Notes: generated by a model not told the origin, from the sequence alone. DNA of 64,000 nt from Vespula vulgaris (GCF_905475345.1 NC_066590.1:868001-932000), one strand, 5' to 3'; shown: positions 47,608 through 59,130, numbered from the stretch's first letter. A program made the numbers and translations.

Positions 47608-48106
47608 ATGCTCGATGTCTTTTCTTCGTTGATGTTTCGAATGTCTATTGTAAGAGTAAGAATAAAAACACAGAGAGAAAAAAGAGAGAGAGAGAGAGAG
47701 AGAAGAAAGAGCAGAAACTGTTTCCGGATATATATATATATATACACATATAATATATATATGTAATATATACATAGTTCTTTTACTCTTCAACTTCCTG
47801 TTTCGTTGTGTTACATCGTCGTGGAAGAGCAAAGACCAAACCGAAAAACATCCTGAAAGGTAGCTGAAAGCATGCTGGAAGGTATGTGGCACGTCCGTGC
47901 GTTGCTCTCCCTCGACGCTACCCGTCTCCTTTCTCGTGGTTTCATTTTGTTTAATTAAAATCCTCAAAATGTAGAACCGTGCGGACGACGAGCAGATATA
48001 AAGCGGCCTTTGCTTAATTGGCTTCATACGTAACGTCGTAACGTCAGGGCGATGTGTAGACCACGTTTCGTCTCTTTCTTTCTCATTTTATCTCTCTCTT
48101 CCTCTT

Positions 48107-48144
<38 letters not shown>

Positions 48145-48544
48145 ATGGTCCATACGTTGAAGTCTCGGTTGCTTTCTCAACGTCTCTCTACTCGCCACCG
48201 AAGACTACTCTCTCTACTCTCTGCTATCATCCGTTGTTTCGTTCCGTGCTCTTCTCCTCGTCCCTTTGTTCTCTCTTCTATATTTCTCGCGCTAGCTAGC
48301 TAGCTAGATGACGACGCTCGAGATGACGCGACGAGAAAATCCTTCGGATGGATTAAGAAGAAGGGATCCTACCAGTTTCTACTTGGCTTCCTCTCTACCA
48401 ATCTCTCTCCTTCCCTTCGCTCGGTCTCCGACTATAATCCGCGAGTACTCTCTATACTCGCGGGGAGCTTGATATCAACTTTTGTATCACAGTCTACGTA
48501 CGTTCTCTCCAAAATCATTCGTCGAGTAACAATTATCGAAGACA

Positions 48545-48680
48545 AGATATCTAAATAGATTGAATCTCTTTTTCTGCTCTTATAGAAAAAGAATCTACCG
48601 AAAGATTCGTGAACCATCTCTCCCTTTCTCTCTTTCTCTACCTGTTTTCCAATTTCCAGCTGACGACCCTAGAATGTATA
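48545..48680 (-). repeat. Right arm of 136-bp near-perfect inverted repeat
   Basis: This arm is the inverted copy of 47472-47607. Read on the plus strand it starts AGATATCTAAAT and ends AGAATGTATA. The paired coordinates always sum to 96152, which confirms that the alignment has no gaps. On the plus strand it contains a pyrimidine stretch ending in TTTCCAG at about 48660, which resembles a 3' splice acceptor; the same sequence read in the left arm gives a donor-like site. Both arms encode the same short peptide start (MVHESFGRFFFYK) on opposite strands. This reflects the repeat and is not evidence of coding. Confidence 0.95.
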
Positions 48681-49280
48681 ACGATAATTAATAAAAGTAT
48701 CGTTCTACGAGTAGTATATATTACTAGCTTATCTTTCCAATCCCAATTTCGATAACACTCTTTATTTATTTCGATCGAGAACGATTGTACGCAAGATTTT
48801 ATAGACGAGGGTCGGCCAAGCGTGAGAATTCAAATCTCGCGAATACTTCGTTTCTTTTTTTCTCTTTCTCTCTGTTGTGTTTTTTTCTTCTTTTTTCTTC
48901 TTCTTTTTTTCATGTAGCATGTAACGAAATTCAAGGAAACATTTTATAGGACATAAATGTTATTACGTATTCATCGGCTCAGGAAAGAACGCCAAAGACG
49001 TTTTCGGGTGTGTAGAGAACCGAGGAGTACACGGGATAGAGGCGGCGACAGCCTCGACGATCTCGGCACCGTTTTAACGCATTAGCATAATACGATCGTT
49101 AAGGTGTACCGACATGTCGCTGGGAAAACTTAGCGCTCGTACGCTAAATAATTATTCGGAACGTTTCACCACCGTTCCTTGATTAACATCTTTCCTCCGC
49201 TCCTTTCTAGGTTAAATATTCTACGAAGTAAAACGTTGTTCTTTCTTCTAACGGCTAAGGTATTTCCACGAGCATTACCA

Positions 49281-49283
<3 letters not shown>

Positions 49284-49352
<69 letters not shown>
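49284..49352. repeat. (CT)n then (TATC)n
   Basis: About 26 CT units leading into about four TATC units. Confidence 0.95.
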
Positions 49353-50251
49353 GTCTCTCTCACGCACACAGCTCGATCAGAAAATATAATTTCCTCGTAG
49401 AGAACCGTGGACCGATAAAAATGATCGTCGTATTCGATATCGATTTTTCTCAAGTTCGTACTTACTTGTAATTACAATATGGCTGCCGGTTAGGATAATG
49501 AAAAGCGTATGTAGGTAATGATAGTCCGTCGAAAGTGTCTCTCGTCGTTCAGAGCGAAATTAATCAAGGATTAGCAAGGAGACGTAACGAAGGAACGTCG
49601 ACGACGTCGTCGTCGACTCACCGACGCGATCCATAAATTATTCTTCGTTCTTCGTGGCCGATCATAAATCAATAATGAACTCTTGAAAGGAGCGTTCGGT
49701 AACCGTTAATACCAAAGATTCTTAACGTTTCGTGATTAATAAAAAGCTCCGTAAAAGAAACAAACAAAATGCGTCCACCTACCCCCCACTCCTATTCAAA
49801 TTTACTTCCTTCGTTCTTTCCACCGATTTATTTCCTTCTATTTTCGTTCATTCAACTCCCTCGTTAAAAATATGATCGTTCGAATTCACGCGATTTCTAC
49901 GAAACGGACTCGACTTTTAAATCTTTCGAGTGTGCGTGAAAAAGAGAGAGAGAGAGAGAGAGAGAAAGTGAGTGGAACTCGATAAAGAAGAAAAAGTTAC
50001 GCGACGTCGTCTCGACGACGCGAGCGAGGAGAGATCAGATTAAAATCAAACGTATTCTCGATGAAACGTTTTCGTCGATTTACGTCTTCCCTTCTTTCCT
50101 CTCTCTCTTTCTCTCTCTTTCTACCTATCTTACCGTTCTACCTTTTACTCTACCTCTAACCCACCAAAATTCGCGTTGCTCTTTCGAATAACGCGAGAAT
50201 TTCACGCGAGATCGTTGGGCCGTTAAGGAAACGTTACGCGAGTCGACGCGA

Positions 50252-50283
50252 CGCGGGAACAACGACGACGACGACGACGACGA
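50252..50283. repeat. (CGA)n trinucleotide
   Basis: About 10 units of ACG/CGA. Confidence 0.95.
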
Positions 50284-50436
50284 GGACTCGACGACTCGTC
50301 GTATATTTTAACCGAATTAATGTCCCGAAAGAAAAAAACGAGCAGGCGAGGCGAAATATACCGTAGGTATGTACACCTATACGTTCTTGTCTCTCTCTTT
50401 CTCTCACGCATGCACGCACAGGCAGAAGAAGACAGG

Positions 50437-50510
50437 GAAGTAACCACGCACGCAGGCACGCACGCAGGCACGCACGCATGCACGCATGCACGCGTGCACG
50501 TTCGCACGCA
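50437..50510. repeat. CACG/CAGG/CATG tetranucleotide array
   Basis: Units of CACG alternate with CAGG, then CATG, then CGTG variants, a 4-bp array with an 8- to 12-bp higher order. Confidence 0.9.
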
Positions 50511-51075
50511 CACCAACCGTTGCGTGTACCTACTCGTGTACCTACGCGACATCTTCTGTCCTCTTATAGTAGATGACGCAGAGGAAGTTAAAAAATGGGT
50601 CGCCTCTGGGAAAATCCGAGTCATTTGATACCGTAAAGCTTACGCGTCGAGCGGCACATGCTCGCCCGAGGACGAAGGATTTCCGCTCGTAACGACGTTT
50701 TTCTTGGGGACCTATAATTTCGTGTCGTCGTTGGAGAACAGAGGGAAAGAGAGAGAGAGAGAGAGAGCTCAATTTTTACGTAGAAACGAGAAATACGTTT
50801 TATCAAACGTCGAAAGAATAGTCACGAGAAAGTAGAAAAAAGAATCGACCTCGAAATATCGCTTTTGAAGATCTTTGCTCTTCTTTTATGTTTGGAAATA
50901 CAAACGAGTAACTAAGTGATAGGTAGCTAGCGTTCCTTAGGTCGTACCATAGAAACGTAAACGTGCTCCGAAGGAGAAAGAGAACGAGCAAGGGAGGGAG
51001 AGTCTTATTCGCCGAGTCTCGGTTGCTCGACGTAATTCCGACGCACGTGCGTCCTCGGTTCGATTCAATTCGGTT

Positions 51076-51130
51076 TGGTATGGTATGGTATGGTATGGTA
51101 TGGTATGGTATGGTATGGTATGGTATGGTA
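51076..51130. repeat. Eleven exact TGGTA units
   Basis: 55 bp of a 5-bp unit without a single change. The plus strand reads Met-Val-Trp-Tyr-Gly, the minus strand His-Thr-Ile-Pro-Tyr repeats. Confidence 0.97.
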
Positions 51131-51326
51131 CACTACGGTTCAATTCGGTTAAAATGGCCGTGCGCTACTAGAGGTCTGTAATATAACGCGAAATTCGAGA
51201 GACTTCGATTAAATCAGTACGACGGTGCTATTAACCGTAGGAATTAATACGCACGCGCGGACGAAGAATGTCGTCGTTTCAAACGGGCTAGCATAATTCC
51301 ACGCTTGGAGGGTATCGGGGATCGAG

Positions 51327-51554
51327 GCTTTGCCTCTGAAACTGTCTCGAAACTCGCTTTTCTCTCGTATATACACGCGCGCGCGTAATAGTACAGACAC
51401 GAAGAGACGTACGCGTGTATACGTATACACGTCGGATTTTCTACAGTCTGGAAAGTTTCTAGGGGAAATTAGAATGAGCATTTTTTCGGCTCTTAGAGCA
51501 ATGGAATCACTGGTAGCGCCGTTACCGTCATCCTCGTGAGCTTTGCCTCTGAAA
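51327..51554. repeat. 15-bp direct repeat bracketing 198 bp
   Basis: GCTTTGCCTCTGAAA occurs at 51327-51341 and again at 51540-51554. The 198 bp between is complex, with a GC run and ACGTATACACGT, and no A tail. A target-site duplication of an inserted element is possible, but no element type is recognised. Confidence 0.75.
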
Positions 51555-52111
51555 GGGAGGAGGATTAAAACCTGTCGAATGACCGAACCGAAAACAGGAA
51601 TTCAGGACCTTCGTTTTGTCGACGTTACTCGACGAAGGCAAAGTGCATTATGACGCAAGAACGATTCGCATTGGTATACCGGATTATATGCGTATTTACG
51701 TGCACGCGAGCGAATTATTTCATAAATTCTCTTTTGACTTTTACTCGTCCTCGTTTACCGGTTTTAACAATTGGCTTTGTTCTTCAGAGATTCGTGAATA
51801 TACGGATTGTTCGAGGATATAATTAATGCGGGAGATTCGCCGGGCAAAAAGGTTAAAATATTTTTCTACATTTTTCAACGGATTCCTTTCGCGTGATCTT
51901 TTTGTTTTGTTTCGTTATATCTTTTTCTTTCTTTCTCTTTTGTATTTTCTTTTTTTTTCTTTTTTATCGTTTTTGTTTTCTTTTCTTTCTTACGAAAATT
52001 TGTTCCTCGATCGTTGGCGATAATATTTATATCGAACTATATAAGGTCGTATCGCGAAGCCTTCTCTTCTTGGTTCTTCTATCGGTAAACCTTTACAATC
52101 GGATGTCATTA

Positions 52112-52121
52112 AACAGCTGTT
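52112..52121. other. Palindromic E-box
   Basis: AACAGCTGTT is a perfect 10-bp palindrome around CAGCTG, in a repeat-free island (52080-52260). It fits a bHLH site by sequence only. Confidence 0.35.
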
Positions 52122-52299
52122 GCTTTTGTTAGCACCGACAACGGGATACTTGTGCCGGCATGTGGCAATCCCTTAATCCACAAGGTATATGCTCTCGTGC
52201 GTACAACGATCCTTTACGAATCTCGGTTCCTCTCCCTATCGATCAAAGGAGCAACCTTTAGTTTCTTTCACGCAAGCAACATCTGTCCCCGAGTTTTAC

Positions 52300-52343
<44 letters not shown>

Positions 52344-52379
52344 TTTACTTAGTTACATACGTACGTACGTACGTACGTG
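52300..52379. repeat. (TTAC)n then (ACGT)n
   Basis: About 10 TTAC units (52301-52342), a short variant stretch, then about five ACGT units. Confidence 0.95.
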
Positions 52380-53221
52380 AGCTTCTTCGAAAACGAAAAT
52401 TTCTCTTATCGTTTATCTACTCTCGATATTATACGAATTTAACGATATAATCTGCTTAATCGACAAGCATTTTCAAAGGGGACAATTTATTAGAAAAGCC
52501 CGCTACGGTTACGTACGAGGAAGAACGAACGAAGGGAGCCATGTGCCCTTAGCGTTCATAAAATTTAGAAACTCTCGAGAAGTAAAGTCGATACTCCCGT
52601 CGAGCAGCTAGCTTGTCTCTGTGTACTTATACCGTATTCGCGTGTACGGATGTAAGTATGTATAAGCACGAGATCGTGCTAATATTGGCGCAGACACGAT
52701 GACAAACATAATTCAAAGTTAAAGCCGGTACAAAAGTTTTCTTTCGATCTATTGCAAAATTGAACTCTGCTTCGTATTCTCCGACGACTGTCGATCGTGA
52801 AAACGTTACGAGGATGGAATGGAATTTACAAGGAGGAAAGAAAAAAAGGAGAAGGAAGAGGAAGAATAGAAAAAGCACGAAACAAAACAAAAAACCAAAC
52901 GCCAAAAAAAAAGAAAGGAAACGGTAAGGATAGGTAGAAAAAAAAAATATCGCGCGGACCACCGGTTTAGCGATAAAATCAGGGATATCAAAAGCGTTTA
53001 TCTATCTATCCATCTTGTCTCTTTCTCACGCGAAGGACGATTCGTTTTCTTCGTTCTTCGTTGGGAAGAGGAAGAAGAATTTTGCTCGATCTGAAGTCGA
53101 GAAGCTTTTTTTCGTCATTATCCTCGACAATGCGAGGGTGTATTTGTATATGCGGTAGGAAGAGAAATGGTTACCAGACAGGATGCAGCGGACTGTACAA
53201 GGTAAAGGGGGAGGAAAGACG

Positions 53222-53302
53222 ACGAGGAGAGGAGAGGAGAAGAGAGGAGAGAAAAGAAGAAGAAGAAGAAGAAGAAGAAGGAGAAGGAGAAGAAGGTGAA
53301 CG
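53222..53302. repeat. Purine array (GGAGA, GAA)
   Basis: GGAGA/AGAGG units followed by about eight GAA units and GGA variants. Confidence 0.9.
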
Positions 53303-53463
53303 ACGAAGAAGCCGCGCGCTTATAGAGGCCTTCTCTCGGAGCTTATCGTGATCTTCCAAGTATAAGGGGTTTGCTTCCTTCAATTAACAAGGAAAAATGG
53401 TTGGCTGCCGGTACATCTTTATTTTTCGCAAAGCTACACTCTCCCTACATCCCTCCCACCCAC

Positions 53464-53471
<8 letters not shown>

Positions 53472-53498
<27 letters not shown>
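53472..53498. repeat. (CT)n microsatellite
   Basis: About 13 CT units. Confidence 0.95.
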
Positions 53499-53500
<2 letters not shown>

Positions 53501-54467
53501 CTCGCTCTCCCCTTTATCGTCAAGTTCCCATAAATATATTAAGATTTAAGGGTCTTTCGCACGGTTTTTAGCGATTATACCAAACCCTCCTCTTCTTTTT
53601 TTCTTCATCTCCATCTTTCTTAAAGCGAAGAATCGAAAAGCCTTATTTCTTTGTCCCTTTCTTCTTTTCGCTTTTCTTTTTCTTCTTCTTCTTCTTTTTC
53701 CTTTCGTTTCCTTTTTCTCTTTGAAATCATACGAGAACACCATTAATACGACGTTTAAACGCGTTACTCCTAGCAGAGGTTTCGTTATACCCGACAAACA
53801 CGCTGATATCGGAAACTCCAACCGCAAACCGTGTTACAAGGAGCGTCATTTCCGGCTCGAATTATCCAAACGCGGAATCGTGTATTCCCACTGCGAATGC
53901 GCTCATTTAACGAAGGAAGTGAGGGAAGGAATGGAGCGAGCGAGCGAGAGAGAGAGAGAGAGAAAGGGAAAGAGAGAGACGTTCGTTTAGGCGTCTATTA
54001 TTTAATTGCCGCTGCCAGGTAATACCAGTAAATTGGATTCGAGTTTCGTTTTCAAACGAAAATATGTTGAAATTCGGTTTTATCGTGGTAGACGATTTTT
54101 CGTTAAATATTTCATCATCTTCACAGATATTTTATTTTCGAACAAAAACGCATAAACACAGAATGCCCGTTTAATAATTTCCTCTTTCGAGTTTTTATAG
54201 AAAATCAATTTGACTACTCGAATTCGTCGAACATTTTTGTTTGCAACTTCTCTTTGAAATATTTTATAATATTTATATAAATATAAATAAATAAATAAAT
54301 AAATCGATACGCACACACAAACACTCACACACATATCGTAATGCAACATAACGTATGATAGATACTATATGTATTTTTCCGAAAGAGTATGCTTCCTAAG
54401 AAGATTTCATCGCTGGAAAGGGAAAGAGCAAACGAAGGAAGAAACATCTATTGGTTTTATCGTATTT

Positions 54468-54521
54468 CTCTCTCTCTCTCTCTCTCTCCCTCTCTCTCTC
54501 TCTCCCTCTCTCTCTCTCTCT
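54468..54521. repeat. CT tract with CCC interruptions
   Basis: CT units broken twice by CCC. Confidence 0.9.
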
Positions 54522-55361
54522 GTTCCACGATCACGATTCGCGATATTTCCAAAGGGAGAAAAACGTCTTTCTATTGTTTGACAAATTTTCTAAAACGAGC
54601 GTCGCAAAGTACGATAAACATACGGCACGCAGATTGAATTTTCGGATAACTTTGGAAAAGGAAGTTTGATGTCCAAGAAGATCTTCGCTCGAGACACCGA
54701 CGCGGTGAAAAACAAAAATGGAGAAGACAAGAAAAGAGAAGAGAAAAGAGAAAAGAAGAGAAAGGTAAAGATCGCGTTTGTTTGGACGTTACCGTTTAGC
54801 ATAATAAAAGTAAGAGACGCGTGGGAGTTTGAAGAGCAGGCGAGTTTCGTCGAAGGGAACGACGAGAATTTATTTTCGACGATGGCAACGTGTCACCGGA
54901 CTGTTCTGCATTTTAAAATGGTTGTTGCGTCGGGCTTTCTATGCAAAGTTACGTCGTAAAGATTCCTTTTTTCTTGTCTCTTCTTATTTTTTTTCGTTTC
55001 TTTATTTTTTTTTTATTTATTTATTTATTTCCTCTCCTTTTTTTTAGAAACGAGAACGTATATATCCGTGGTAGTAATATTCGCGAGAAGGTGGTTGGCT
55101 AAAAGTAAAAGATTTTGGAAGGATAGAATTCGAGACTGGAAAATTGAATCCCTACGTTTTCTCAGCGTCACCGACGTATAGTAGAGCATCCGATTACGCT
55201 AACGTATTCTTATCGAAAATAACGCGTACCTATCTTATCTCTGTGGGACGCAGCGTATTAATAAATATTTCGTTGGACGATATCCTCGTTGGGATATCAA
55301 AGACACTTTACTTAAAAAAAAGAAAAATCTTTCTTGGAGGTTTAACTCGACGAATTGACTA

Positions 55362-55364
<3 letters not shown>

Positions 55365-55406
<42 letters not shown>
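55365..55406. repeat. (GA)n microsatellite
   Basis: About 20 GA units. Confidence 0.95.
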
Positions 55407-55413
<7 letters not shown>

Positions 55414-55688
55414 AGAGAGCGTGTACGAAGGGAGAAGAAGAAATAAGAGGAGAGCGACTAAAGCTCAAAAGTTAAACTCGTCGACGAGTGTCTCGCCACG
55501 AAGAGCTCCTGATTTTTGCGAATTCCATCTCGTGACACGGCGCCGCCTCGCCCTATCACGCCTCGAAGCCGGTTGATGTATCGTGGTATCCGCGTGGTAG
55601 CTGCCTCTGGAGATATTGTCCTCCGGGCTAAAAGCTTCTCTGGCAAAGGAGGGAAAGAGAGAGAAGAAGAGAGGGAGAGAGAAGGAGG

Positions 55689-55722
55689 AGGAGTAACAAG
55701 AAGAAGAAGAAGAAGAAGAAGA
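55689..55722. repeat. (GGA)n then (AGA)n
   Basis: Purine trinucleotide array continuing as AAG/ATG variants to about 55750. Confidence 0.9.
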
Positions 55723-55970
55723 TGAAGAAGAGAAAGATGAAGAAGAAAGCGAGAAGAATGAAGAAGCGGAGAGACGATGCACGAAGAGAAGGGAGAGAGA
55801 GAGAGAGAGGACAAGAAGAAAAGAAAGAGAGAGAACGTGCAATGGAAGACAAAGAGGAAAGGAGAGTAAGGGCGATAATTAAGACGGACGCTGATTTCAC
55901 GATAGCGGCTCGATCCTCACGACGAGGACCCAGCCGCCCTCGTAAAGGACGGCGAGCATAACTGTAACTC

Positions 55971-56009
55971 GCTTATACATATGGCTATCTATAGCTTATA
56001 CATATGGCT
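55971..56009. repeat. 16-bp tandem duplication
   Basis: GCTTATACATATGGCT occurs at 55971-55986 and 55994-56009, exact copies 23 bp apart with ATCTATA between. Each copy contains CATATG. Confidence 0.9.
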
Positions 56010-56430
56010 GTACTATAGGTATAGATGGGCACACATACTCGAGAAAATTCTGCTATCTTCTGTTTCTATACGGTAAGAGAATATATACGTATACGTGACT
56101 CTATCTCTCCGTCTCTTTCTCTTCTTTTTCTTATAAGTTTCATAGCTAAGAGTAAAAGGGTAGAAGAAGGAAAGACACATGGTAGAGGACAAGGCAGCAT
56201 CAACGAAGAAGAAGAAGAAGAGGAGGAGGAAGAGAAGGAAGAGAATGGGGGAAGAAGAAGGTCGGGGGATGACTCTGGAGGCCCTTCGAAAGGAGCAGCA
56301 CGAGAGAGAGAGAGAGAGGGAAAGAGAGAGAGGGAGAGGAAAGAGAAGATTTATCGGCCTCTTACCGATACCGAGCCGTGCTCAAAATGCTGCAAAACAC
56401 GGCTCATGGGCGTATGCGTGGCGGTAACTC

Positions 56431-56477
56431 GCTCGCATACGCTCGCACACGCTTGCACACGCTTGCACACGCTTGCC
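56431..56477. repeat. 10-bp minisatellite
   Basis: Four units in perfect 10-bp register: GCTCGCATAC, GCTCGCACAC and two GCTTGCACAC, then a partial GCTTGCC. Confidence 0.95.
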
Positions 56478-56647
56478 GTTGCAAGCTCGCGCGTACGTAG
56501 AGGAAACGCGCGCGCCGGGAGAGTACGACGAGTCGGATAACGAGGCGCTACCGCCACGGTAAATAGCCCCCGGTCATTTATTAGCTGAATTTATCTTGCC
56601 ACGCGTCGAACAAAGGGATATGGAGGAGTATAGGGAAGACAGAGAGG

Positions 56648-56651
<4 letters not shown>

Positions 56652-56688
<37 letters not shown>

Positions 56689-56690
56689 GT
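56652..56690. repeat. (GA)n microsatellite
   Basis: GA units with GAAA at both ends. Confidence 0.9.
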
Positions 56691-56838
56691 ACCGTCTTCT
56701 TGCATCTTCTCTTCCTTTCTTCCTTCCTTTCTTCTTTTCTTCCTGTCTTCCTTCCTTCTCTCGCTACCCCTCCCTACGTAACTACTCGATAAGGGACACA
56801 CCTGCGTGCGTAACTTCTCTTTCTCTCCATCCCTCTCA

Positions 56839-56870
<32 letters not shown>

Positions 56871-57039
56871 ACTCTTATCGCCATCAAGCTATCGCAATTC
56901 CCTCGTTCTCTCTTCCATTATCGCAGGTATCCGAAAAATTGCGACATTTAGATCGGCACTGTTCGGGTGGCTGCTCCAACGTAGGAAATCATTGACGATT
57001 CGTTTAAAAGATACTTTCAACCCTTTTTACGAGTTAACC

Positions 57040-57042
<3 letters not shown>

Positions 57043-57092
<50 letters not shown>

Positions 57093-57105
57093 TAGATAGA
57101 TAGTA
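57043..57105. repeat. (TA)n then (GATA)n
   Basis: About 24 TA units followed by three GATA units. Confidence 0.95.
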
Positions 57106-57383
57106 TAGTATATATGTATAGATACTCGCAATCAGAAGAGTCTGTGTAAAAGAGAAAGAGAGAGAGACACGGAGAAACAGAGAGGAAGAGAAAGTGATAT
57201 ACTCGGTATCACGAAGCGATCGGTGTTTCTGCGGTGAAAGGGCAACGTGGCATGAAAATGTTCCCTAGCAGAGATCCCGATACGTTCGGTTAACCAGAGA
57301 CACGTTCGTTCTAGCACCCCTTCGTCCCTCCACTCCACTCCACCCCCACTCTCCAACCCTGTCGTCGCATCGTTAAGCGGCAG

Positions 57384-57429
57384 GTGAGCCGGTAGCTAAC
57401 GGTAGCAAACCACCCTCGAAAAGTGGTTT
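57384..57429. other. Donor-like site and 7-bp inverted repeat
   Basis: CAG/GTGAGC (57381-57389) matches a 5' splice consensus. Downstream, AAACCAC (57407-57413) and GTGGTTT (57423-57429) form a perfect dyad with a 9-nt loop. No open frame upstream is convincing, so the splice reading is weak. Confidence 0.3.
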
Positions 57430-58083
57430 CCCGCGATTTGTCGCTCCGCTATGCGAGACCCGAAAAACGAGTCCAACCCCCATCTATCCGATCTCCTATC
57501 TCCAGATCATCTTCGTTTCGTTAAAGGTTTCGTTAACATTCTCTCCTTTGGGTAGTAAATTTTGTTTTTTATTTTTCTTTTTTTCTTTTTTCCTGCTCCC
57601 TCCCCCACCCCTGCTCTTTCTCCTCCTCCTCCTCCTCCTCCCCTTCCCATCAAATTTTTCTTCCGTTCTAACGAATACGATGGATAACGAACGTTCTTCT
57701 TCTTCATTCTAGACAAACGACACGGGATTTAACATCCCGTGTCCGAGCAACGAAGACGAATTGTCTTTCGTTTTATTCGATTCCTCATTTAATTCGAAAT
57801 CGTTTTATCGTTCATAAAAAGTACACTGACGTTTCAAATTGCGCTAATCTATTAAAAAAGAAGAGAAAAAGGAGAAAGAAAAAACAGAGAGAGAGAGAGA
57901 GAGAGAGAAAGAAAGAAAGAAAAGGGACAATCAATTGCTCTTTCATTTTCTTTTTCTTTATTTTTATCTCTCATTTGATCGCGATCGTGCGGAAGAATCG
58001 CATCGTGATCGCTCGATCGGTTCCCGGGCCGACACTTCTTCGACAATTTATGACGTTTATCCGGATCACCGCGACGAGAATTC

Positions 58084-58086
<3 letters not shown>

Positions 58087-58119
<33 letters not shown>
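58087..58119. repeat. (CT)n microsatellite
   Basis: About 16 CT units, complementary in sense to GA units at 57885-57908. Confidence 0.95.
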
Positions 58120-58123
<4 letters not shown>

Positions 58124-58636
58124 AGTCATCCATCGAACGAAATGGATTATCAATTAAGAATGAAACGCACTGTTACGAAAGTTACCGTTTAGAAATCTGA
58201 TCGTGTCGAATTAAAATCACAAAAAAATGATCGAATGATGTTTCTTTATATCTTGTTTTTTCTCTTTCTCTCTTTCTTATCTTATTATCTACTTTTTCTT
58301 TTTTTTTTTCTTTTAACGACGAATTAAATGAAACGAATAAGCGAGCGAGGGAAAGAACGAGAGACGAAAGTCTGCGTGCGTTGCGTGATTTTCTTCTAAT
58401 GATCCTCGACGTACCATACTACTTGGATCGCTAGAAGTTTCAGGATAGTCGAGGAAAAGCGATCAGAAATAAGCGAAGAGAGCGTTTACTCGTCCGCTCG
58501 TTCGATGTTTGATCGCGAATGTATCGACGAAGAGGGCCGAAGGCACGCACGGTGGTCTCGCGGTGTGGTCCTCGGCCCCGAGAAGACTCTGCTGATAGCA
58601 TTCTCACACACTCTACTCTCTTCTCCTCTTGCCTTT

Positions 58637-58647
58637 CTCTCTCTCTC

Positions 58648-58692
<45 letters not shown>

Positions 58693-58802
58693 TCTCTTTT
58701 GCTCTCTTTACTTCGCCTTCTCCTCCTCCTCCTCCTTCTTATTCTTCTTCTTCTTCTTCTTCGTCTTCTTCTTTCTCCACTCTTTGCAAAGTACAGCATC
58801 AT

Positions 58803-58847
<45 letters not shown>

Positions 58848-58849
58848 GA
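58637..58849. repeat. CT tract, (TCC/TTC)n, GA tract
   Basis: CT units (58637-58688, one GCTC break), TCC/TTC array (58715-58770), then GA units (58805-58849). The outer tracts are complementary. Confidence 0.9.
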
Positions 58850-59129
58850 CTCTTCTCTCTACCCGAATGAGCCGCGATTTTTCGCAAACTCTCGCTAGCT
58901 TCTCCGGACGTATAACGTACAATTACCCGAAGACCAGATTACACGGGGCATGGGAGAGGCTCTCCACGCTCGTTATGCCATCACAAAGCCCCGTCCACAT
59001 TGGCCCACTTGAGGGAGAAGACCGGCTCGAAGACAGGAGAGTGAAAGAGAGAGAAAGAGACGATGATGTACCTGTGAGCAAAGCGGAAGAAGGAGAGAAA
59101 ACCTGGAGAATCCTTATCGTTTCTCTTGG

Positions 59130-59130
<1 letters not shown>

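Larger units (their letters stand above)
47472..48680. other. Candidate hairpin-RNA locus or foldback/MITE-like element
   Basis: The unit consists of the two 136-bp arms and a 937-bp spacer, 1209 bp in all. Seen directly: both outer ends read TATA then CATTC going inward, so a TA or TATA target-site duplication (Tc1/mariner-type MITEs) is possible. Because TATA is palindromic, it cannot be separated from the arm. The spacer holds a GA tract (47685-47702), a TA/CA tract (47729-47775), a CT tract (48112-48139) and unremarkable complex sequence. I see no transposase. Known background: insects process long inverted-repeat transcripts through Dicer-2 into endo-siRNAs, and flanking inverted repeats can promote back-splicing. 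Either role here is inference, and a simple inverted duplication by template switching explains the sequence equally well. Confidence 0.4.
48700..53700. other. Non-coding block
   Basis: No gene is seen. The stretch 48960-49170 is an island (CGCCAAAGACGTTTTCGGG, ACGCATTAGCATAATACG). The stretches 49400-49780 and 51540-51830 are complex with few repeats. The latter is open for 68 codons without a recognisable product. The rest holds microsatellites and T-rich patches (51900-51990). Confidence 0.65.
53701..58900. other. Non-coding block
   Basis: No gene is supported. The stretch 53740-53930 is complex and open on both strands without a recognised product. The stretch 54020-54300 is AT-rich. The stretches 57220-57300 and 57360-57480 form an island. 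Long frames at 55458-55842, 56025-56540 and 58440-58922 translate purine arrays and are not believed. Confidence 0.65.

Noticed and set aside
47401..48027. 208-codon minus-strand frame inside the inverted repeat as a transposase
   Set aside because: No catalytic motif, no helix-turn-helix and no similarity to a transposase family that I can see. It includes TA and CT repeat translation.
48811..48845. tRNA T-arm-like GTGAGA..TCTCGC stem with ATTCAAA loop
   Set aside because: Positions expected to be G53-C61 do not pair, and no acceptor, D or anticodon arm can be placed upstream.
51327..51554. SINE insertion
   Set aside because: The 198 bp between the direct repeats has no A- or T-rich tail and no pol III box A/box B that I can place, so only the direct repeat itself is reported.
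53721..53990. 89-codon plus-strand frame with a mixed first half
   Set aside because: The opposite strand is open as well, the end is Arg-Glu repeat translation, and nothing is recognised.
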